The position numbers were made by a program, and so were the translations under genes. Below, in pieces: positions 1-9,098 of a stretch of DNA of 64,000 nt. The notes below the pieces were generated by a model, which searched no databases, was not told the DNA's origin, and saw only the letters and a program-made list of their open reading frames with translations. The DNA comes from Comamonadaceae bacterium OS-4 (lineage in GTDB: Bacteria; Pseudomonadota; Gammaproteobacteria; Burkholderiales; Burkholderiaceae_C). Each line of letters opens with the position of its first letter. Positions within the stretch are counted from its first letter, which is position 1. The DNA is taken from contig AP026970.1 in NCBI GenBank assembly GCA_027924025.1, positions 1,758,501 to 1,822,500 of the forward strand. Direction: 5' to 3'.

Positions 1-1
1 T

Positions 2-898
2 CGCGGTATCAACCCCGGCGACAAAGAGTTCATCGATTTCTTCTTGCCGATCGTGGCAGACGCTGAAGCAGGTTTTGGCGGCGTGTTGAACGCTTTTGAG
101 CTGATGAAGAACATGATTGCATCGGGTGCAGCCGGTGTGCACTTCGAAGATCAATTGGCAGCTGTGAAGAAGTGCGGTCACATGGGTGGCAAGGTTCTGG
201 TGCCTACCCGCGAAGCGATCGAGAAGCTAATCGCAGCGCGTTTTGCAGCAGACACCATGGGCGTGCCCACCATCATTCTGGCGCGTACAGACGCTGAAGC
301 AGCCAACCTGATTACCAGCGATTACGACGAAAACGACAAGCCGTTCATCACCGGTGAGCGTACGCAAGAAGGTTTCTACCGTGTCAAAAACGGCTTGGAA
401 CAGTCCATCAGCCGTGGCGTCGCCTACGCACCGTATGCAGACCTCGTGTGGTGCGAAACCGGCGTGCCTGACATCGGCTTTGCGCGTGAATTTGCCCAAG
501 CGGTTCACGCGGCATGCCCCGGCAAGTTGCTGTCTTACAACTGCTCGCCTTCTTTCAACTGGAAGAAGAACCTCAGCGACAGCCAGATCGCGTCCTTCCA
601 GGAAGACCTGTCCGCACTGGGTTACAAGTACCAGTTCATCACCTTGGCCGGCATTCACATCAACTGGTTCAACACCTTCCAGTTCGCCCATGCATACGCC
701 CAGGGCGAAGGCATGAAGCACTACACCGAAATGGTGCAAGAGCCTGAATTCGCCGCACGTGAAAAGGGTTACACCTTTGTGTCTCACCAGCAAGAAGTGG
801 GTGTTGGCTACTTTGACGATGTCACCACCGTGATCCAGGGCGGTTCCTCCTCCGTCAAGGCACTGACTGGCTCCACTGAAGAAGAGCAATTCCACTAA
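2..898 (+). CDS. aceA: Isocitrate lyase, C-terminal part (5' end outside window)
   Basis: Isocitrate lyase cleaves isocitrate to glyoxylate and succinate, the first step of the glyoxylate shunt used for growth on acetate or fatty acids. The open frame runs in from the left edge, so the N-terminus is missing. The active-site signature KKCGHMGGK is visible about 60 residues in, with the catalytic Cys, preceded by an acidic metal-binding stretch ([10 protein letters not shown]). The C-terminal part (SPSFNWKK, then THINWFNT-like core) also fits the family. It ends in a strong intrinsic terminator, so it is transcriptionally separate from thrS. Identity is very likely; the closely related 2-methylisocitrate lyase is less likely given the KKCGH form and the length of the tail. 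Confidence 0.93.
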   Translation, partial: RGINPGDKEFIDFFLPIVADAEAGFGGVLNAFELMKNMIASGAAGVHFEDQLAAVKKCGHMGGKVLVPTREAIEKLIAARFAADTMGVPTIILARTDAEAANLITSDYDENDKPFITGERTQEGFYRVKNGLEQSISRGVAYAPYADLVWCETGVPDIGFAREFAQAVHAACPGKLLSYNCSPSFNWKKNLSDSQIASFQEDLSALGYKYQFITLAGIHINWFNTFQFAHAYAQGEGMKHYTEMVQEPEFAAREKGYTFVSHQQEVGVGYFDDVTTVIQGGSSSVKALTGSTEEEQFH

Positions 899-918
899 GC
901 AACCCGCTGTGGAGCGAA

Positions 919-952
919 GGCCGGGCGGCTCACAAGGCGCCCGGCCTTTTTT
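919..952 (+). terminator. Intrinsic terminator of aceA
   Basis: A perfect 9-bp GC-rich stem (919-927 with 938-946) with a 10-nt loop is followed at once by a T tract (947-952). It lies 20 nt past the aceA stop. Confidence 0.9.
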
Positions 953-958
953 ATTGGG

Positions 959-985
959 TAAAATAGAAACTCAACTTTGTATAAG
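959..985 (+). promoter_or_regulatory. Possible promoter of the thrS leader
   Basis: Two -10-like hexamers lie between the aceA terminator and the thrS leader peptide: TAAAAT at 959-964 and TATAAG at 980-985. Neither has a convincing -35 box at 16-18 bp. Some promoter must lie here, because the aceA terminator separates the units. Confidence 0.35.
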
Positions 986-1006
986 AGCGAGAAAGGCAGT
1001 TTGGTT

Positions 1007-1048
1007 ATGACACCGCGAACTACTCCGGCAACATTCACTGTGCAATAA
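1007..1048 (+). CDS. Threonine-rich leader peptide of thrS attenuator (13 aa)
   Basis: A short frame starts with ATG at 1007, after a GAAAGG ribosome-binding site (991-996), and ends at TAA 1046-1048. It encodes MTPRTTPATFTVQ, with five Thr in thirteen residues including an adjacent pair of ACT codons at 1019-1024. It sits directly upstream of mutually exclusive RNA helices and a terminator in front of thrS. This is the textbook layout of a transcription attenuation leader peptide: ribosomes stalling on Thr codons when charged tRNA-Thr is scarce would let transcription continue into thrS. The coding call rests on composition and position, not on homology. Confidence 0.8.
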   Translation: MTPRTTPATFTVQ

Positions 1049-1107
1049 GGCCGTAGTCCGCGCGTCTTGTGCGCAATCAGCTACCAAATTCATAGTAAAG
1101 CGCGGAC
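1014..1107 (+). promoter_or_regulatory. Threonine attenuator: competing RNA helices
   Basis: Three pairings are visible. Region 1 (1014-1023, inside the leader peptide, over the Thr codons) can pair with region 2 (1053-1062), with 9 of 10 bases matching. Region 2 (1056-1063) can instead pair perfectly over 8 bp with region 3 (1100-1107), which is the left arm of the terminator. Region 3 otherwise pairs with region 4 in the terminator. A ribosome held at the Thr codons covers region 1, frees region 2 and favours antitermination. Confidence 0.75.
1079..1105 (+). repeat. Possible gctat-type repeat fragment in the thrS attenuator
   Basis: gctaccaaattcatagtaaagc matches part of the cobS copy (15 identical bases to the reverse complement of 53077-53091). 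It lies directly before and in the left arm of the attenuator terminator. Confidence 0.35.
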
Positions 1108-1129
1108 CGTTCCGCGCTTTTTGTTTTTC
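1097..1129 (+). terminator. Attenuator terminator upstream of thrS
   Basis: A perfect 10-bp stem (1097-1106 with 1111-1120), a 4-nt loop and a T-rich tract to 1129 lie only 24 nt before the thrS start codon. A terminator in that position makes sense only as a conditional one. Confidence 0.85.
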
Positions 1130-1153
1130 TGAATCCTCTTTTTAGACACCACC

Positions 1154-3064
1154 ATGATCAACATCACACTTCCTGACGGCTCCAAACGTGAATTCCCCGG
1201 CCCGGTAACTGTCGCTGAGGTCGCGGCCTCCATTGGTACTGGATTGGCCAAGGCTGCGCTGGCGGGCAAAGTGGACGGCAAGGTGGTCGACACGAGCTTT
1301 CAGATGTCAGCGGACAGTGCGTTGTCCATCATCACCGCCAAAGATGCAGATGGGCTGGAGGTCATTCGACATTCCACGGCCCACTTGTTGGCTTATGCCG
1401 TCAAGGAGTTGTTTCCTGATGCGCAAGTGACGATCGGTCCTGTAATTGAGCATGGATTCTTTTACGACTTCTCGTACAAGCGACCCTTCACTCCCGAAGA
1501 CTTGGTGGCCATCGAAAAGAAGATGACTGAGCTGGCGAGCAAAGATGAGCAGGTAGTTCGCCGCGTATTGCCGCGTGACGAGGCGGTGGAGTACTTCAAG
1601 AGCTTGGGTGAGCAGTACAAGGCGGAGATCATCGCCAGTATTCCGGCAAATGAAGATGTCTCGCTTTACCGCGAAGGCAAGTTTGAAGACTTGTGCCGTG
1701 GCCCCCACGTGCCCAGCACCGGCAAGCTCAAGCACTTCAAACTGATGAAGGTGGCAGGCGCCTACTGGCGCGGTGACCACAAAAATGAAATGTTGCAGCG
1801 GATTTACGGCACTGCGTGGGCCACCAAAGACGAGTTGCAGCAGTACTTGACCATGCTGGAAGAGGCCGAGAAGCGCGATCACCGCAAGCTCGGTCGCGAG
1901 CTCGATTTGTTCCATATTGACGAACACTCGCCCGGTACGGTTTTTTGGCATCCCAAGGGCTGGACGCTCTGGCAAGGTGTTGAGCAGTACATGCGCAAGG
2001 TGTACCAGGACAATGGCTACCAGGAGGTCAAGGGGCCGCAGATCATCGACAAAAGCTTGTGGGAGAAAACAGGCCACTGGGACAAGTATCGCGAAAACAT
2101 GTTCACGACAGAGAGTGAAAAGCGCGACTACGCGCTGAAGCCCATGAACTGCCCGGGCCACATCCTGATCTACAAGCAGGGCATCAAGAGCTACCGCGAT
2201 TTGCCACTGCGCTTTGGTGAATTCGGCCAGTGCCACCGCAACGAGCCCTCAGGCGGCTTGCACGGGATCATGCGTGTCCGCGCATTCACTCAAGACGATG
2301 GACATATTTTTTGCACAGAAGCCCAGATCCAGGAGGAGGTGAAAACCTTCACTACGCTGCTGCAGAAGGTCTACAAAGACTTCGGTTTCACCAACATCAT
2401 TTACAAGTTGTCGACTCGCCCCGAAAAGCGTATCGGAACTGAGGAAAGCTGGGATCGTGCGGAAAATGCTTTGGCGGAGGGCTTGCGCGCCTCCGGCTGC
2501 GACTTTGAATATTTGCCGGGTGAGGGCGCTTTTTACGGCCCCAAAATTGAGTACACGCTGAAAGACGCGCTGGGCCGACCGTGGCAATGCGGCACCATCC
2601 AGGTGGATCCCAACCTTCCGGAGCGCTTGGATGCCGAGTTTGTCGGGGAGGACGGCAGCCGCCATCGCCCCGTGATGCTGCACCGGGCCATCGTCGGAAG
2701 CCTGGAGCGCTTCATCGGAATTCTGATCGAAGAAAGTGCTGGGGCCTTGCCGGCTTGGTTGGCGCCAGTGCAAATTGCCGTGCTCAATATCACCGACGCA
2801 CAGGCTGAATATGCCCGGAACGTCGCTAAAACGCTGCAAGATCAAGGGCTTAGGGTCCATTTAGATCTGCGCAACGAGAAAATAACCTATAAAATACGGG
2901 AGCATTCGATGCAGAAGCTGCCCTATTTGATTGTCATTGGTGACAAAGAGATGGCAGCAGGCGCTGTCGCAGTGCGTGCCCGGGGTGGTCAAGACCTCGG
3001 TGCAATGCCTCTGGAGTCGTTCATTGAGCGTATTACCTCGGACATTGCCAACAAAACTTCCTGA
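1154..3064 (+). CDS. thrS: Threonine--tRNA ligase
   Basis: ThrRS (636 aa, normal length) charges tRNA-Thr. Domains in order: an N-terminal TGS domain (about 1-62), the second additional domain that edits mischarged Ser-tRNA with its HxxxH motif (H73-STA-H77), the class II catalytic core, and a C-terminal anticodon-binding domain (about 535-636). The core shows the zinc Cys in PMNCPGH, motif 2 around CHRNEPSG, and a conserved His in [11 protein letters not shown]. The ATG at 1154 is the only reasonable start. An upstream leader peptide and terminator indicate control by threonine attenuation. infC follows after 89 nt, as in many proteobacteria. Confidence 0.98.
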   Translation: MINITLPDGSKREFPGPVTVAEVAASIGTGLAKAALAGKVDGKVVDTSFQMSADSALSIITAKDADGLEVIRHSTAHLLAYAVKELFPDAQVTIGPVIEHGFFYDFSYKRPFTPEDLVAIEKKMTELASKDEQVVRRVLPRDEAVEYFKSLGEQYKAEIIASIPANEDVSLYREGKFEDLCRGPHVPSTGKLKHFKLMKVAGAYWRGDHKNEMLQRIYGTAWATKDELQQYLTMLEEAEKRDHRKLGRELDLFHIDEHSPGTVFWHPKGWTLWQGVEQYMRKVYQDNGYQEVKGPQIIDKSLWEKTGHWDKYRENMFTTESEKRDYALKPMNCPGHILIYKQGIKSYRDLPLRFGEFGQCHRNEPSGGLHGIMRVRAFTQDDGHIFCTEAQIQEEVKTFTTLLQKVYKDFGFTNIIYKLSTRPEKRIGTEESWDRAENALAEGLRASGCDFEYLPGEGAFYGPKIEYTLKDALGRPWQCGTIQVDPNLPERLDAEFVGEDGSRHRPVMLHRAIVGSLERFIGILIEESAGALPAWLAPVQIAVLNITDAQAEYARNVAKTLQDQGLRVHLDLRNEKITYKIREHSMQKLPYLIVIGDKEMAAGAVAVRARGGQDLGAMPLESFIERITSDIANKTS

Positions 3065-3153
3065 AGATGCTTCCAAGGATTGAATGGTTTGTTGGCGCGC
3101 GTTGTGTGGCAACCGCTACAGTTTTTGTAGCAGATATTGTGAAGGATTGAGCC

Positions 3154-3741
3154 ATCGCTACTGAATTTCGTGACCGCCGCCAGCGCGAAGAACGTAAACA
3201 CCGTTTGAACCGTGAAATCATGGCCCCCGAGGTTCGCCTCTCCGGGCCTGAGAACGAGCCTTTGGGTGTCGTCAGCCTGATGGAGGCGCTCCGCATGGCG
3301 GGCGACCTCGACGTTGACTTGGTTGAAATTGCTGCTACTGCCAACCCGCCTGTGTGCCGGTTGATGGACTACGGCAAGTTCAAGTACCAAGAGCAAAAGA
3401 AGGCGGCGGAAGCGAAAGCCAAGCAGACGGTCATTGAGATCAAGGAAATCAAGTTCCGCCCGGGTACGGATGACGGCGACTACAACATCAAGATGCGTAA
3501 CATCAAGCGTTTCTTGGCGGACGGCGACAAGTGCAAGATCACTTTGCGTTTCCGTGGTCGTGAAATCACCCACCAGGAAATCGGTTTGGCGATGTTGCAG
3601 CGGATGCGCGATGAGTTGGGTGACACCATCCTCGTTGAGCAGTTTCCGAAGCTCGAAGGCCGCCAAATGATCATGATGATTGCGCCCGGCCGCAAAAAGC
3701 CAGGTGGTTCACCAAAGCCTGCTGCAGACGCGGCAGGTTGA
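3154..3741 (+). CDS. infC: Translation initiation factor IF-3 (rare ATC start)
   Basis: IF-3 binds the 30S subunit and checks start-codon/initiator-tRNA pairing. The family N-terminus ([20 protein letters not shown]) is encoded upstream of the first ATG and begins at an ATC codon at 3154-3156, preceded by AAGGA (3142-3146) at a 7-nt spacing. The product is 195 residues, which is normal. A start at the ATG at 3223 would remove a conserved segment. Non-AUG starts of infC are known: E. coli uses AUU, which IF-3 discriminates against for autoregulation, and ATC can serve the same role. The next genes are rpmI and rplT, the classical operon. Confidence 0.95.
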   Translation: MATEFRDRRQREERKHRLNREIMAPEVRLSGPENEPLGVVSLMEALRMAGDLDVDLVEIAATANPPVCRLMDYGKFKYQEQKKAAEAKAKQTVIEIKEIKFRPGTDDGDYNIKMRNIKRFLADGDKCKITLRFRGREITHQEIGLAMLQRMRDELGDTILVEQFPKLEGRQMIMMIAPGRKKPGGSPKPAADAAG

Positions 3742-3902
3742 ATTTTGCAGACAGGTCTGGTCACCTGTTTGTGATGAGCAGGGTCGCGAAAGCGGCCTTG
3801 CAAAGCGAGGTTTGAAATAGCCTCGCACAAGTGGCTCGGGGCCAACAAGGCTGGGAAAGTTTCCCAGACGCCTCACGAGCACAAATGAAAAGGAGCATGA
3901 AT
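3742..3902 (+). promoter_or_regulatory. Possible leader controlling rpmI-rplT
   Basis: This 161-nt spacer is long for the operon and contains possible hairpins, one clear (ctggga/tcccag, 3850-3866). In E. coli and Bacillus, L20 represses its own operon through structures upstream of rpmI. Position and folding potential suggest a similar element, but I could not match a specific L20-binding motif. Confidence 0.3.
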
Positions 3903-4106
3903 ATGCCCAAAATGAAGACCAAGAGCGCGGCAAAGAAACGCTTCCGCGTCCGTCCAGGTGGTACCGTGAAACGCGGTCAAGCCTTCAAACGTCACATCTT
4001 GACCAAGAAGACCACTAAAAATAAACGCCACTTGCGCGGCTCCACTGGAGTTCATGAGACCAATATGGGTCACATGGCACAGATGTTGCCTGGTCGTGGT
4101 ATTTAA
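3903..4106 (+). CDS. rpmI: 50S ribosomal protein L35
   Basis: L35 is a small, very basic large-subunit protein (67 aa here, normal). The sequence starts [16 protein letters not shown] and ends in the conserved HMAQMLPG region. The frame is open further upstream, but the ATG at 3903, 8 nt after AGGAG (3891-3894), matches the family N-terminus. It lies between infC and rplT in the expected order. Confidence 0.97.
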   Translation: MPKMKTKSAAKKRFRVRPGGTVKRGQAFKRHILTKKTTKNKRHLRGSTGVHETNMGHMAQMLPGRGI

Positions 4107-4131
4107 TTAACGACGTACAAGGAGTAATCAC

Positions 4132-4491
4132 ATGCCTCGCGTCAAACGTGGTGTAACGGCTCGCGCCCGCCATAAAAAAGTTCTGGCCCTTGCAAAGGGT
4201 TTCCGCGGTCGCCGCGGTAATGTCTACCGTATCGCTAAACAAGCGGTAATGAAGGCTGGGCAATATGCCTACCGCGACCGTCGTACCAAGAAACGTGTGT
4301 TCCGTCAGTTGTGGATTGCGCGTATCAACGCAGCAGCCCGTCAATGTGGCATGACATACAGCCAGTTTGCCAATGGTCTGAAGAAAGCCAATATTGAGAT
4401 CGACCGTAAGGTTCTGTCCGATATCGCTATCCATGACATGGCTGCTTTTGCTGGCATCGTGGAACAAGTGAAGGCCAAACTGGCTGCTTGA
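4132..4491 (+). CDS. rplT: 50S ribosomal protein L20
   Basis: L20 binds 23S rRNA early in 50S assembly and often represses its own operon. The 119-residue product starts [18 protein letters not shown] and keeps the conserved basic N-terminal tail and the globular C-terminus ([16 protein letters not shown]). A GGAG site precedes the ATG; the gap from rpmI is 25 nt. A terminator-like hairpin follows before pheS. Confidence 0.98.
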   Translation: MPRVKRGVTARARHKKVLALAKGFRGRRGNVYRIAKQAVMKAGQYAYRDRRTKKRVFRQLWIARINAAARQCGMTYSQFANGLKKANIEIDRKVLSDIAIHDMAAFAGIVEQVKAKLAA

Positions 4492-4501
4492 GTCCGCAGC
4501 A

Positions 4502-4575
4502 GAGTGCTATTGATTCAGTAGCACTCCGCGCACCAGAAACAAGGGCTAGCGCTTGAAAAAGCACTAGCCCTTTTT
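4502..4575 (+). terminator. Hairpin pair between rplT and pheS: terminator or attenuator
   Basis: First hairpin: a perfect 8-bp stem, 4502-4509 with 4519-4526. Second: a 13-bp stem with one mismatch, 4541-4553 with 4558-4570, followed by five T (4571-4575), which is a standard intrinsic terminator form. The left arm of the first hairpin (4503-4508) can also pair with 4560-4565 inside the second. This could make the terminator conditional for pheST. No Phe-rich leader peptide is present. The segment also resembles the dispersed gctat repeat found elsewhere in the window. Confidence 0.6.
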
Positions 4576-4604
4576 CATTGATCTGAATCGTCAAGTACCT
4601 ATTT

Positions 4605-5675
4605 ATGACCGAGTTGAACGACATCGTTGACACCGCTAAAGCTGCATTCCTGCAAGCTGCCGCGCCCGCTGATCTGGAAAATGCCAAAGCCCTGTTTTTG
4701 GGAAAGTCCGGCAAGATCACCGAGCTGATGAAGGGCATGGCTGCCCTCAGCGTGGAAGAGAAAAAATCCCGCGGTGCCGCTATCAACTTGGCCAAACAGG
4801 CTATTGAGAGTGCGCTCACCGAGCGCCGCCAGGCATTGGCCGATGCTGAATTACAGGCCCAACTCCAGGCAGAAGCCTTGGACGTCACCTTGCCCGGCCG
4901 TCAGCGCGGGCAGGGCGGTTTGCACCCGGTGTCCCTGACGCTGGAGCGGATTGAAGGCATTTTCGGCTCGATGGGATTTGATGTAGCCCAAGGCCCCGAA
5001 ATTGAATCAGACTGGTTCAACTTTACCGCGCTCAACACGCCCGAAGACCATCCGGCGCGCTCGATGCACGACACCTTCTATGTGGAGGGTGGCTCCGAAG
5101 CTGCGCCCAACCTGCTCCGCACTCACACGAGCCCCATGCAAATTCGCTACGCGGTGCAGCACGTCAAAGCCCACCGCACGGCCGCTGGCGCGTCAGCGGA
5201 AGGCCTTTACTCCGGCGACATGCCAGAGATCCGTGTTATCGCTCCAGGTCGCACCTACCGTGTGGACAGCGATGCGACCCATTCGCCCATGTTCCACCAG
5301 TGCGAAGGCCTGTGGGTGGGCGAAAACGTGAGTTTCAAAGACTTGAAGTTCGTCTTTACCGATTTTTGCCGTACCTTCTTTGAATCGGACGATCTGGTGC
5401 TGCGATTCCGCCCCAGCTTCTTCCCGTTCACCGAGCCCAGTGCGGAAATTGACATCCAGTTCCAAACCGGCCCGCTCGCTGGTCGCTGGCTGGAAGTCGC
5501 AGGCTCCGGCCAAGTGCATCCCAATGTGATCCGCAATATGGGCCTGGACCCTGAAAAATTCATCGGCTTTGCCTTTGGTATGGGACCCGATCGCTTGACG
5601 ATGTTGCGTTATGGCGTGAATGACCTGCGCCTGTTCTTTGACGGTGACGTCCGTTTCCTGTCGCAATTCCAGTAA
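4605..5675 (+). CDS. pheS: Phenylalanine--tRNA ligase alpha subunit
   Basis: PheS is the catalytic subunit of the (alpha-beta)2 synthetase that charges tRNA-Phe. The 356-aa product has an N-terminal coiled-coil that contacts tRNA (about 1-90) and a class II core. Visible are motif 2 (around [20 protein letters not shown]), motif 3 ([18 protein letters not shown]) and the PNVIRNMG stretch. pheT follows after 33 nt; the pair is co-transcribed. Confidence 0.98.
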   Translation: MTELNDIVDTAKAAFLQAAAPADLENAKALFLGKSGKITELMKGMAALSVEEKKSRGAAINLAKQAIESALTERRQALADAELQAQLQAEALDVTLPGRQRGQGGLHPVSLTLERIEGIFGSMGFDVAQGPEIESDWFNFTALNTPEDHPARSMHDTFYVEGGSEAAPNLLRTHTSPMQIRYAVQHVKAHRTAAGASAEGLYSGDMPEIRVIAPGRTYRVDSDATHSPMFHQCEGLWVGENVSFKDLKFVFTDFCRTFFESDDLVLRFRPSFFPFTEPSAEIDIQFQTGPLAGRWLEVAGSGQVHPNVIRNMGLDPEKFIGFAFGMGPDRLTMLRYGVNDLRLFFDGDVRFLSQFQ

Positions 5676-5708
5676 TCCACAAGAACAACACACACGCCGG
5701 TTTCCAAC

Positions 5709-8144
5709 ATGCAATTTTCAGAATCCTGGTTGCGCACTTTCTGCAACCCCGCCATTTCTACTGCCCAACTCGCCGAAACCCTGACCATGGCAGGGTTGGA
5801 GGTCGAAGAACTCAAGCCTGTTGCGCCCCCCTTTATCCAGATCGTGGTGGGTGAGATCAAGGAAGCCGAGCAACACCCGAATGCCGACCGCTTGCGCGTT
5901 TGCAAGGTCGATGTAGGTCAAGCAGAGCTTCTTAACATCGTCTGTGGCGCCCCCAATGCCCGCGTTGGTATCCGTATTCCCTGTGCCTTGGTGGGTGCAG
6001 AGCTGCCTCCCGGCGAGGATGGCAAGCCCTTCCTGATCAAGGTCGGCAAGTTGCGCGGCGTAGAAAGCCAAGGCATGTTGTGTTCCGCACGCGAACTCAA
6101 GCTGTCCGAAGACCACGGCGGATTGATGGAGCTTCCCTTGGATGCGCCTCTGGGTAAAAACATTCGCGAATATCTGGACTTGGATGACACCTTGTTCACC
6201 CTCAAACTGACTCCCAACCTTGCACACTGCCTGAGCGTGTACGGGGTGGCGCGTGAGGTGTCCGCATTGACCGGTGCCCCAATGCTGACGCCCGAGTTCC
6301 CGCAAGCATCTGTCGCGATCCAAGATAAAGTGGCGGTCAAGATTAGCGCACCCGATCTGTGTGGGCGGTTTTCCGGCCGTGTGATCCGCAACGTCAATAC
6401 GAAGGCAAGTACACCGCAATGGATGGTGGATCGTTTGGCTCGCTGTGGCCAACGCAGTGTCAGTCCTTTGGTCGATATTTCGAACTACGTCATGTTCGAG
6501 CTCGGCCGCCCCAGCCACATTTTTGACCTCGACAAAATCCACGGCGGTCTCGACGTTCGTTGGGCCAAGCGTGGAGAGCAGCTCAAACTCCTCAATGGCA
6601 ATACGGTAACCCTTGATGAAAAGGTGGGCGTCATTGCGGATGACCAGCAAGTCGAATCGCTGGCCGGCATCATGGGCGGGGACGCTACCGCAGTGTCTGA
6701 CGACACCCGTCACATCTACCTCGAAGCAGCTTTTTGGTGGCCCAAGTCCATCGCGGGTCGTTCGCGTCGCTTCAATTTCTCAACCGATGCTGGCCACCGC
6801 TTCGAGCGTGGCGTGGACCCGCAACTGACGGTTGAGCACATAGAGCGCATCACGCGGTTGATCATCGAAATTTGTGGCACTTCCGACACCCAGTGCGGCC
6901 CGGTGGATGACTTGGTTGCCCACGTTCCTGCAGCTGCGCCCGTTTCGTTACGTGTTGCGCGTGCAGTCAAGGTTATCGGTATGCCACTGACGCAAGCGCA
7001 GTGTTCTGACGCACTGCGCCGTTTGGGTCTGCCGGTTCAAGAGTCCGAGGGTTTGATCACCGTCACACCCCCGTCCTTCCGCTTCGATCTGCAGATCGAA
7101 GAAGACCTGATTGAAGAAGTCGCCCGGATGGTGGGTTACAACAACCTGCCGCACACACCGCCCCAAGCGCCCATCACGGCCAAGATCCGACAGGAAGATC
7201 AGCGCAGCGCGTTCGCAGTGCGTCGCTCGTTGGCCGCTTTGGGCTATCAGGAAACGATCAATTTCAGTTTCGTGGAAGAGCGCTGGGAACACGAACTAGC
7301 GGGTAACCCCCATCCTATTCGGTTGCTGAACCCGATCGCCAGCCAAATGAGTGTGATGCGCAGCAGCCTGATCGGCTCCTTGTTGCAAGTGCTCAGGTTC
7401 AACCTTGCCCGTAAAGCGCCCCGTGTGCGTGTGTTTGAAATCGGACGCGTATTCCTACGTGATGCCACAGTGGAGAGCACGGATACGACTGTCGAAGGTT
7501 TTGACCAGCCCATGCGGGTATCCGGCCTAGCCAGCGGTGGGGCTGACAGCTTGCAATGGGGTCGCAAAGAGCAAGCGGTTGATTTCTTCGACGTGAAGGG
7601 CGATGTAGAAGCCTTGCTTGCGCCACTCAAGGCCGAGTTCGTGCCTGCAACGCATCCCGCATTGCATCCCGGTCGTACCGCGGAGGTCAAGATCCAAGGG
7701 CGTTCGATCGGCTTTGTGGGGGAGTTGCACCCCAAGTGGCGTCAATCGTATGAGTTGGCCGCGGCCCCGGTGGTGTTCGAGTTGGAGCTGGATGCGGTGC
7801 TGGCGCGCCAGGTGCCCGCTTTCCAAGGCGTTGCCAAGTTCCAAGCGGTTCAGCGTGATATCGCCGTAGTGGTGGCCGATCAGGTAAGCCATGCCGATCT
7901 GATCGCTGCTGTGAAGAGCGCACCGACCCAGGGTTTGCTGCGTGATGTGCAGTTGTTCGACGTTTACCGCCCCAAGTTGGCTAAGGATGCCGAAGCTATT
8001 GCAGGCAGTACCGATCGCAGCTTGGCATTGCGTGTGACATTGAACAGCGACGAGTCCACCCTCACCGAAGACCAGATCGAATCCGCCATGAAAGCGGTGG
8101 TGGGTCAATTGGTTACCTCGGTGGGTGCCCGTCAGCGCGCCTGA
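5709..8144 (+). CDS. pheT: Phenylalanine--tRNA ligase beta subunit
   Basis: PheT (811 aa) is the non-catalytic subunit, which binds tRNA and edits mischarged Tyr-tRNA-Phe. Order: an EMAP/Trbp-type tRNA-binding domain (about 40-150, with HPNADRLRVCKVD), the B3/B4 editing domain, B5 (about 405-475), the catalytic-like core and a C-terminal ferredoxin-fold anticodon-binding domain (about 715-811, with FQAVQRDIAVVV). Length and order are those of bacterial PheT. ihfA starts 8 nt later, as in E. coli. Confidence 0.98.
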   Translation: MQFSESWLRTFCNPAISTAQLAETLTMAGLEVEELKPVAPPFIQIVVGEIKEAEQHPNADRLRVCKVDVGQAELLNIVCGAPNARVGIRIPCALVGAELPPGEDGKPFLIKVGKLRGVESQGMLCSARELKLSEDHGGLMELPLDAPLGKNIREYLDLDDTLFTLKLTPNLAHCLSVYGVAREVSALTGAPMLTPEFPQASVAIQDKVAVKISAPDLCGRFSGRVIRNVNTKASTPQWMVDRLARCGQRSVSPLVDISNYVMFELGRPSHIFDLDKIHGGLDVRWAKRGEQLKLLNGNTVTLDEKVGVIADDQQVESLAGIMGGDATAVSDDTRHIYLEAAFWWPKSIAGRSRRFNFSTDAGHRFERGVDPQLTVEHIERITRLIIEICGTSDTQCGPVDDLVAHVPAAAPVSLRVARAVKVIGMPLTQAQCSDALRRLGLPVQESEGLITVTPPSFRFDLQIEEDLIEEVARMVGYNNLPHTPPQAPITAKIRQEDQRSAFAVRRSLAALGYQETINFSFVEERWEHELAGNPHPIRLLNPIASQMSVMRSSLIGSLLQVLRFNLARKAPRVRVFEIGRVFLRDATVESTDTTVEGFDQPMRVSGLASGGADSLQWGRKEQAVDFFDVKGDVEALLAPLKAEFVPATHPALHPGRTAEVKIQGRSIGFVGELHPKWRQSYELAAAPVVFELELDAVLARQVPAFQGVAKFQAVQRDIAVVVADQVSHADLIAAVKSAPTQGLLRDVQLFDVYRPKLAKDAEAIAGSTDRSLALRVTLNSDESTLTEDQIESAMKAVVGQLVTSVGARQRA

Positions 8145-8152
8145 TCTTTGCA

Positions 8153-8500
8153 ATGCAGAACGGCACAGTCATGGAATTTTCTGTAGAAAGTCTGGAAACC
8201 CCGGCGCTGACCAAGGCTCAACTCTCCGATCTGCTCTTTGAGCAGATCGGATTGAACAAGCGTGAGTCGAAAGACATGATTGATGCTTTTTTTGACCTGA
8301 TTGCCAGTAGCCTGGTGGATGGCACGGACGTCAAGATATCCGGGTTCGGCAACTTTCAGATCCGTACCAAAGCGCCGCGGCCTGGTCGCAATCCGCGCAC
8401 GGGTGAGGCCATTCCCATCCAGGCCCGACGGGTAGTCACTTTTCATGCCAGCCACAAGCTCAAAGAGCAAATCCAGGACGAAGGCAAGACCGGGCCGTGA
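8153..8500 (+). CDS. ihfA: Integration host factor subunit alpha
   Basis: IHF alpha pairs with IHF beta to bend DNA sharply at specific sites, acting in replication, recombination and promoter architecture. The product (115 aa from 8153, or 109 aa from the ATG at 8171) carries the HU/IHF fold and the DNA-intercalating arm around RPGRNPRTGEAIPI with its conserved Pro. Neither start has a strong ribosome-binding site, which fits translational coupling to pheT. The extra N-terminal residues before ALTKAQLSD are mildly longer than in E. coli. Confidence 0.95.
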   Translation: MQNGTVMEFSVESLETPALTKAQLSDLLFEQIGLNKRESKDMIDAFFDLIASSLVDGTDVKISGFGNFQIRTKAPRPGRNPRTGEAIPIQARRVVTFHASHKLKEQIQDEGKTGP

Positions 8501-8567
8501 ACTAGCGCACGGTCGCTGATTTATTTATAGGCCTCGCGTCCAGGAAACTTTGCGTACAGACAAAACT

Positions 8568-8581
8568 TAGAGTAACCTCTA
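8568..8581. promoter_or_regulatory. Inverted repeat before the MerR-type gene
   Basis: TAGAG-TAAC-CTCTA is a perfect 5-bp dyad 28 nt upstream of the regulator's likely ATG. MerR-family proteins bind dyads in their own promoters, so this may be an autoregulatory operator. The call rests on position only. Confidence 0.3.
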
Positions 8582-8609
8582 CGCTTTGTCTCGTACAGCA
8601 TTGATTTCA

Positions 8610-9062
8610 ATGGAGAAAACGCTCCCACCCATTCCTGCAAAGCGCTATTTCACAATCGGTGAAGTGGGTGACTTGTGCGGTGTCAAACCTCACGTGCTAC
8701 GTTATTGGGAGCAAGAGTTCACGCAGTTGCGCCCGATGAAGCGTCGCGGCAATCGCCGGTACTATCAGCACCATGAGGTTTTGATGATTCGCCGCATCCG
8801 CGATTTGTTGTACGACCAGGGTTTCACCATCAGCGGCGCGAGAAACAAAATGCAGGAAATCCTGCAAACCGAACGCGACAAAAAGCGACACGGGGAAGCC
8901 ATGCTCGATGGCGTGGAGGTTCTTGAACTCGGCGACATGGAGTTGGACGAGTTGGAAGAGTCGGCCGAGGACATTCCGCTGGCGACCGAGGTTTCTATGG
9001 AATGGCAGCAGGTGAAAAAGGAATTGCTCGATATTCGTGAACTTCTGATGATCGAAGCCTGA
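8610..9062 (+). CDS. MerR-family transcriptional regulator
   Basis: A 150-residue MerR-type regulator. The N-terminal winged helix (FTIGEVGDLCGVKPHVLRYWEQEF, about 12-35) is complete, and the wing follows (RGNRRYY). A helical segment after it would dimerise, and the acidic tail is short, with no Cys-rich metal-binding loop, so a metal sensor is unlikely. The frame also opens at a TTG at 8586, but the ATG at 8610 fits the family better. A regulator of this subtype commonly follows ihfA in betaproteobacteria; its effector is not known to me. Confidence 0.88.
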   Translation: MEKTLPPIPAKRYFTIGEVGDLCGVKPHVLRYWEQEFTQLRPMKRRGNRRYYQHHEVLMIRRIRDLLYDQGFTISGARNKMQEILQTERDKKRHGEAMLDGVEVLELGDMELDELEESAEDIPLATEVSMEWQQVKKELLDIRELLMIEA

Positions 9063-9080
9063 AGCGCCTGAAACTCACGC

Positions 9081-9086
9081 TATAAT
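9081..9086 (+). promoter_or_regulatory. -10 box of the tRNA-Pro promoter
   Basis: TATAAT lies 12 nt upstream of the mature tRNA 5' end. No good -35 hexamer is visible inside the end of the preceding gene. Confidence 0.5.
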
Positions 9087-9098
9087 TTGAGGCTCGAT

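Noticed and set aside
227..895. Long antisense frame opposite aceA, and similar long frames opposite thrS, cobN and cobB
   Set aside because: They are shadows of GC-rich genes: no family resemblance, no ribosome-binding sites, and codon bias explained by the sense gene.
4492..4604. A Phe-rich leader peptide for pheST, as in the E. coli pheM leader
   Set aside because: No short frame with a start codon and Phe codons exists in the gap; the only ATG is that of pheS.
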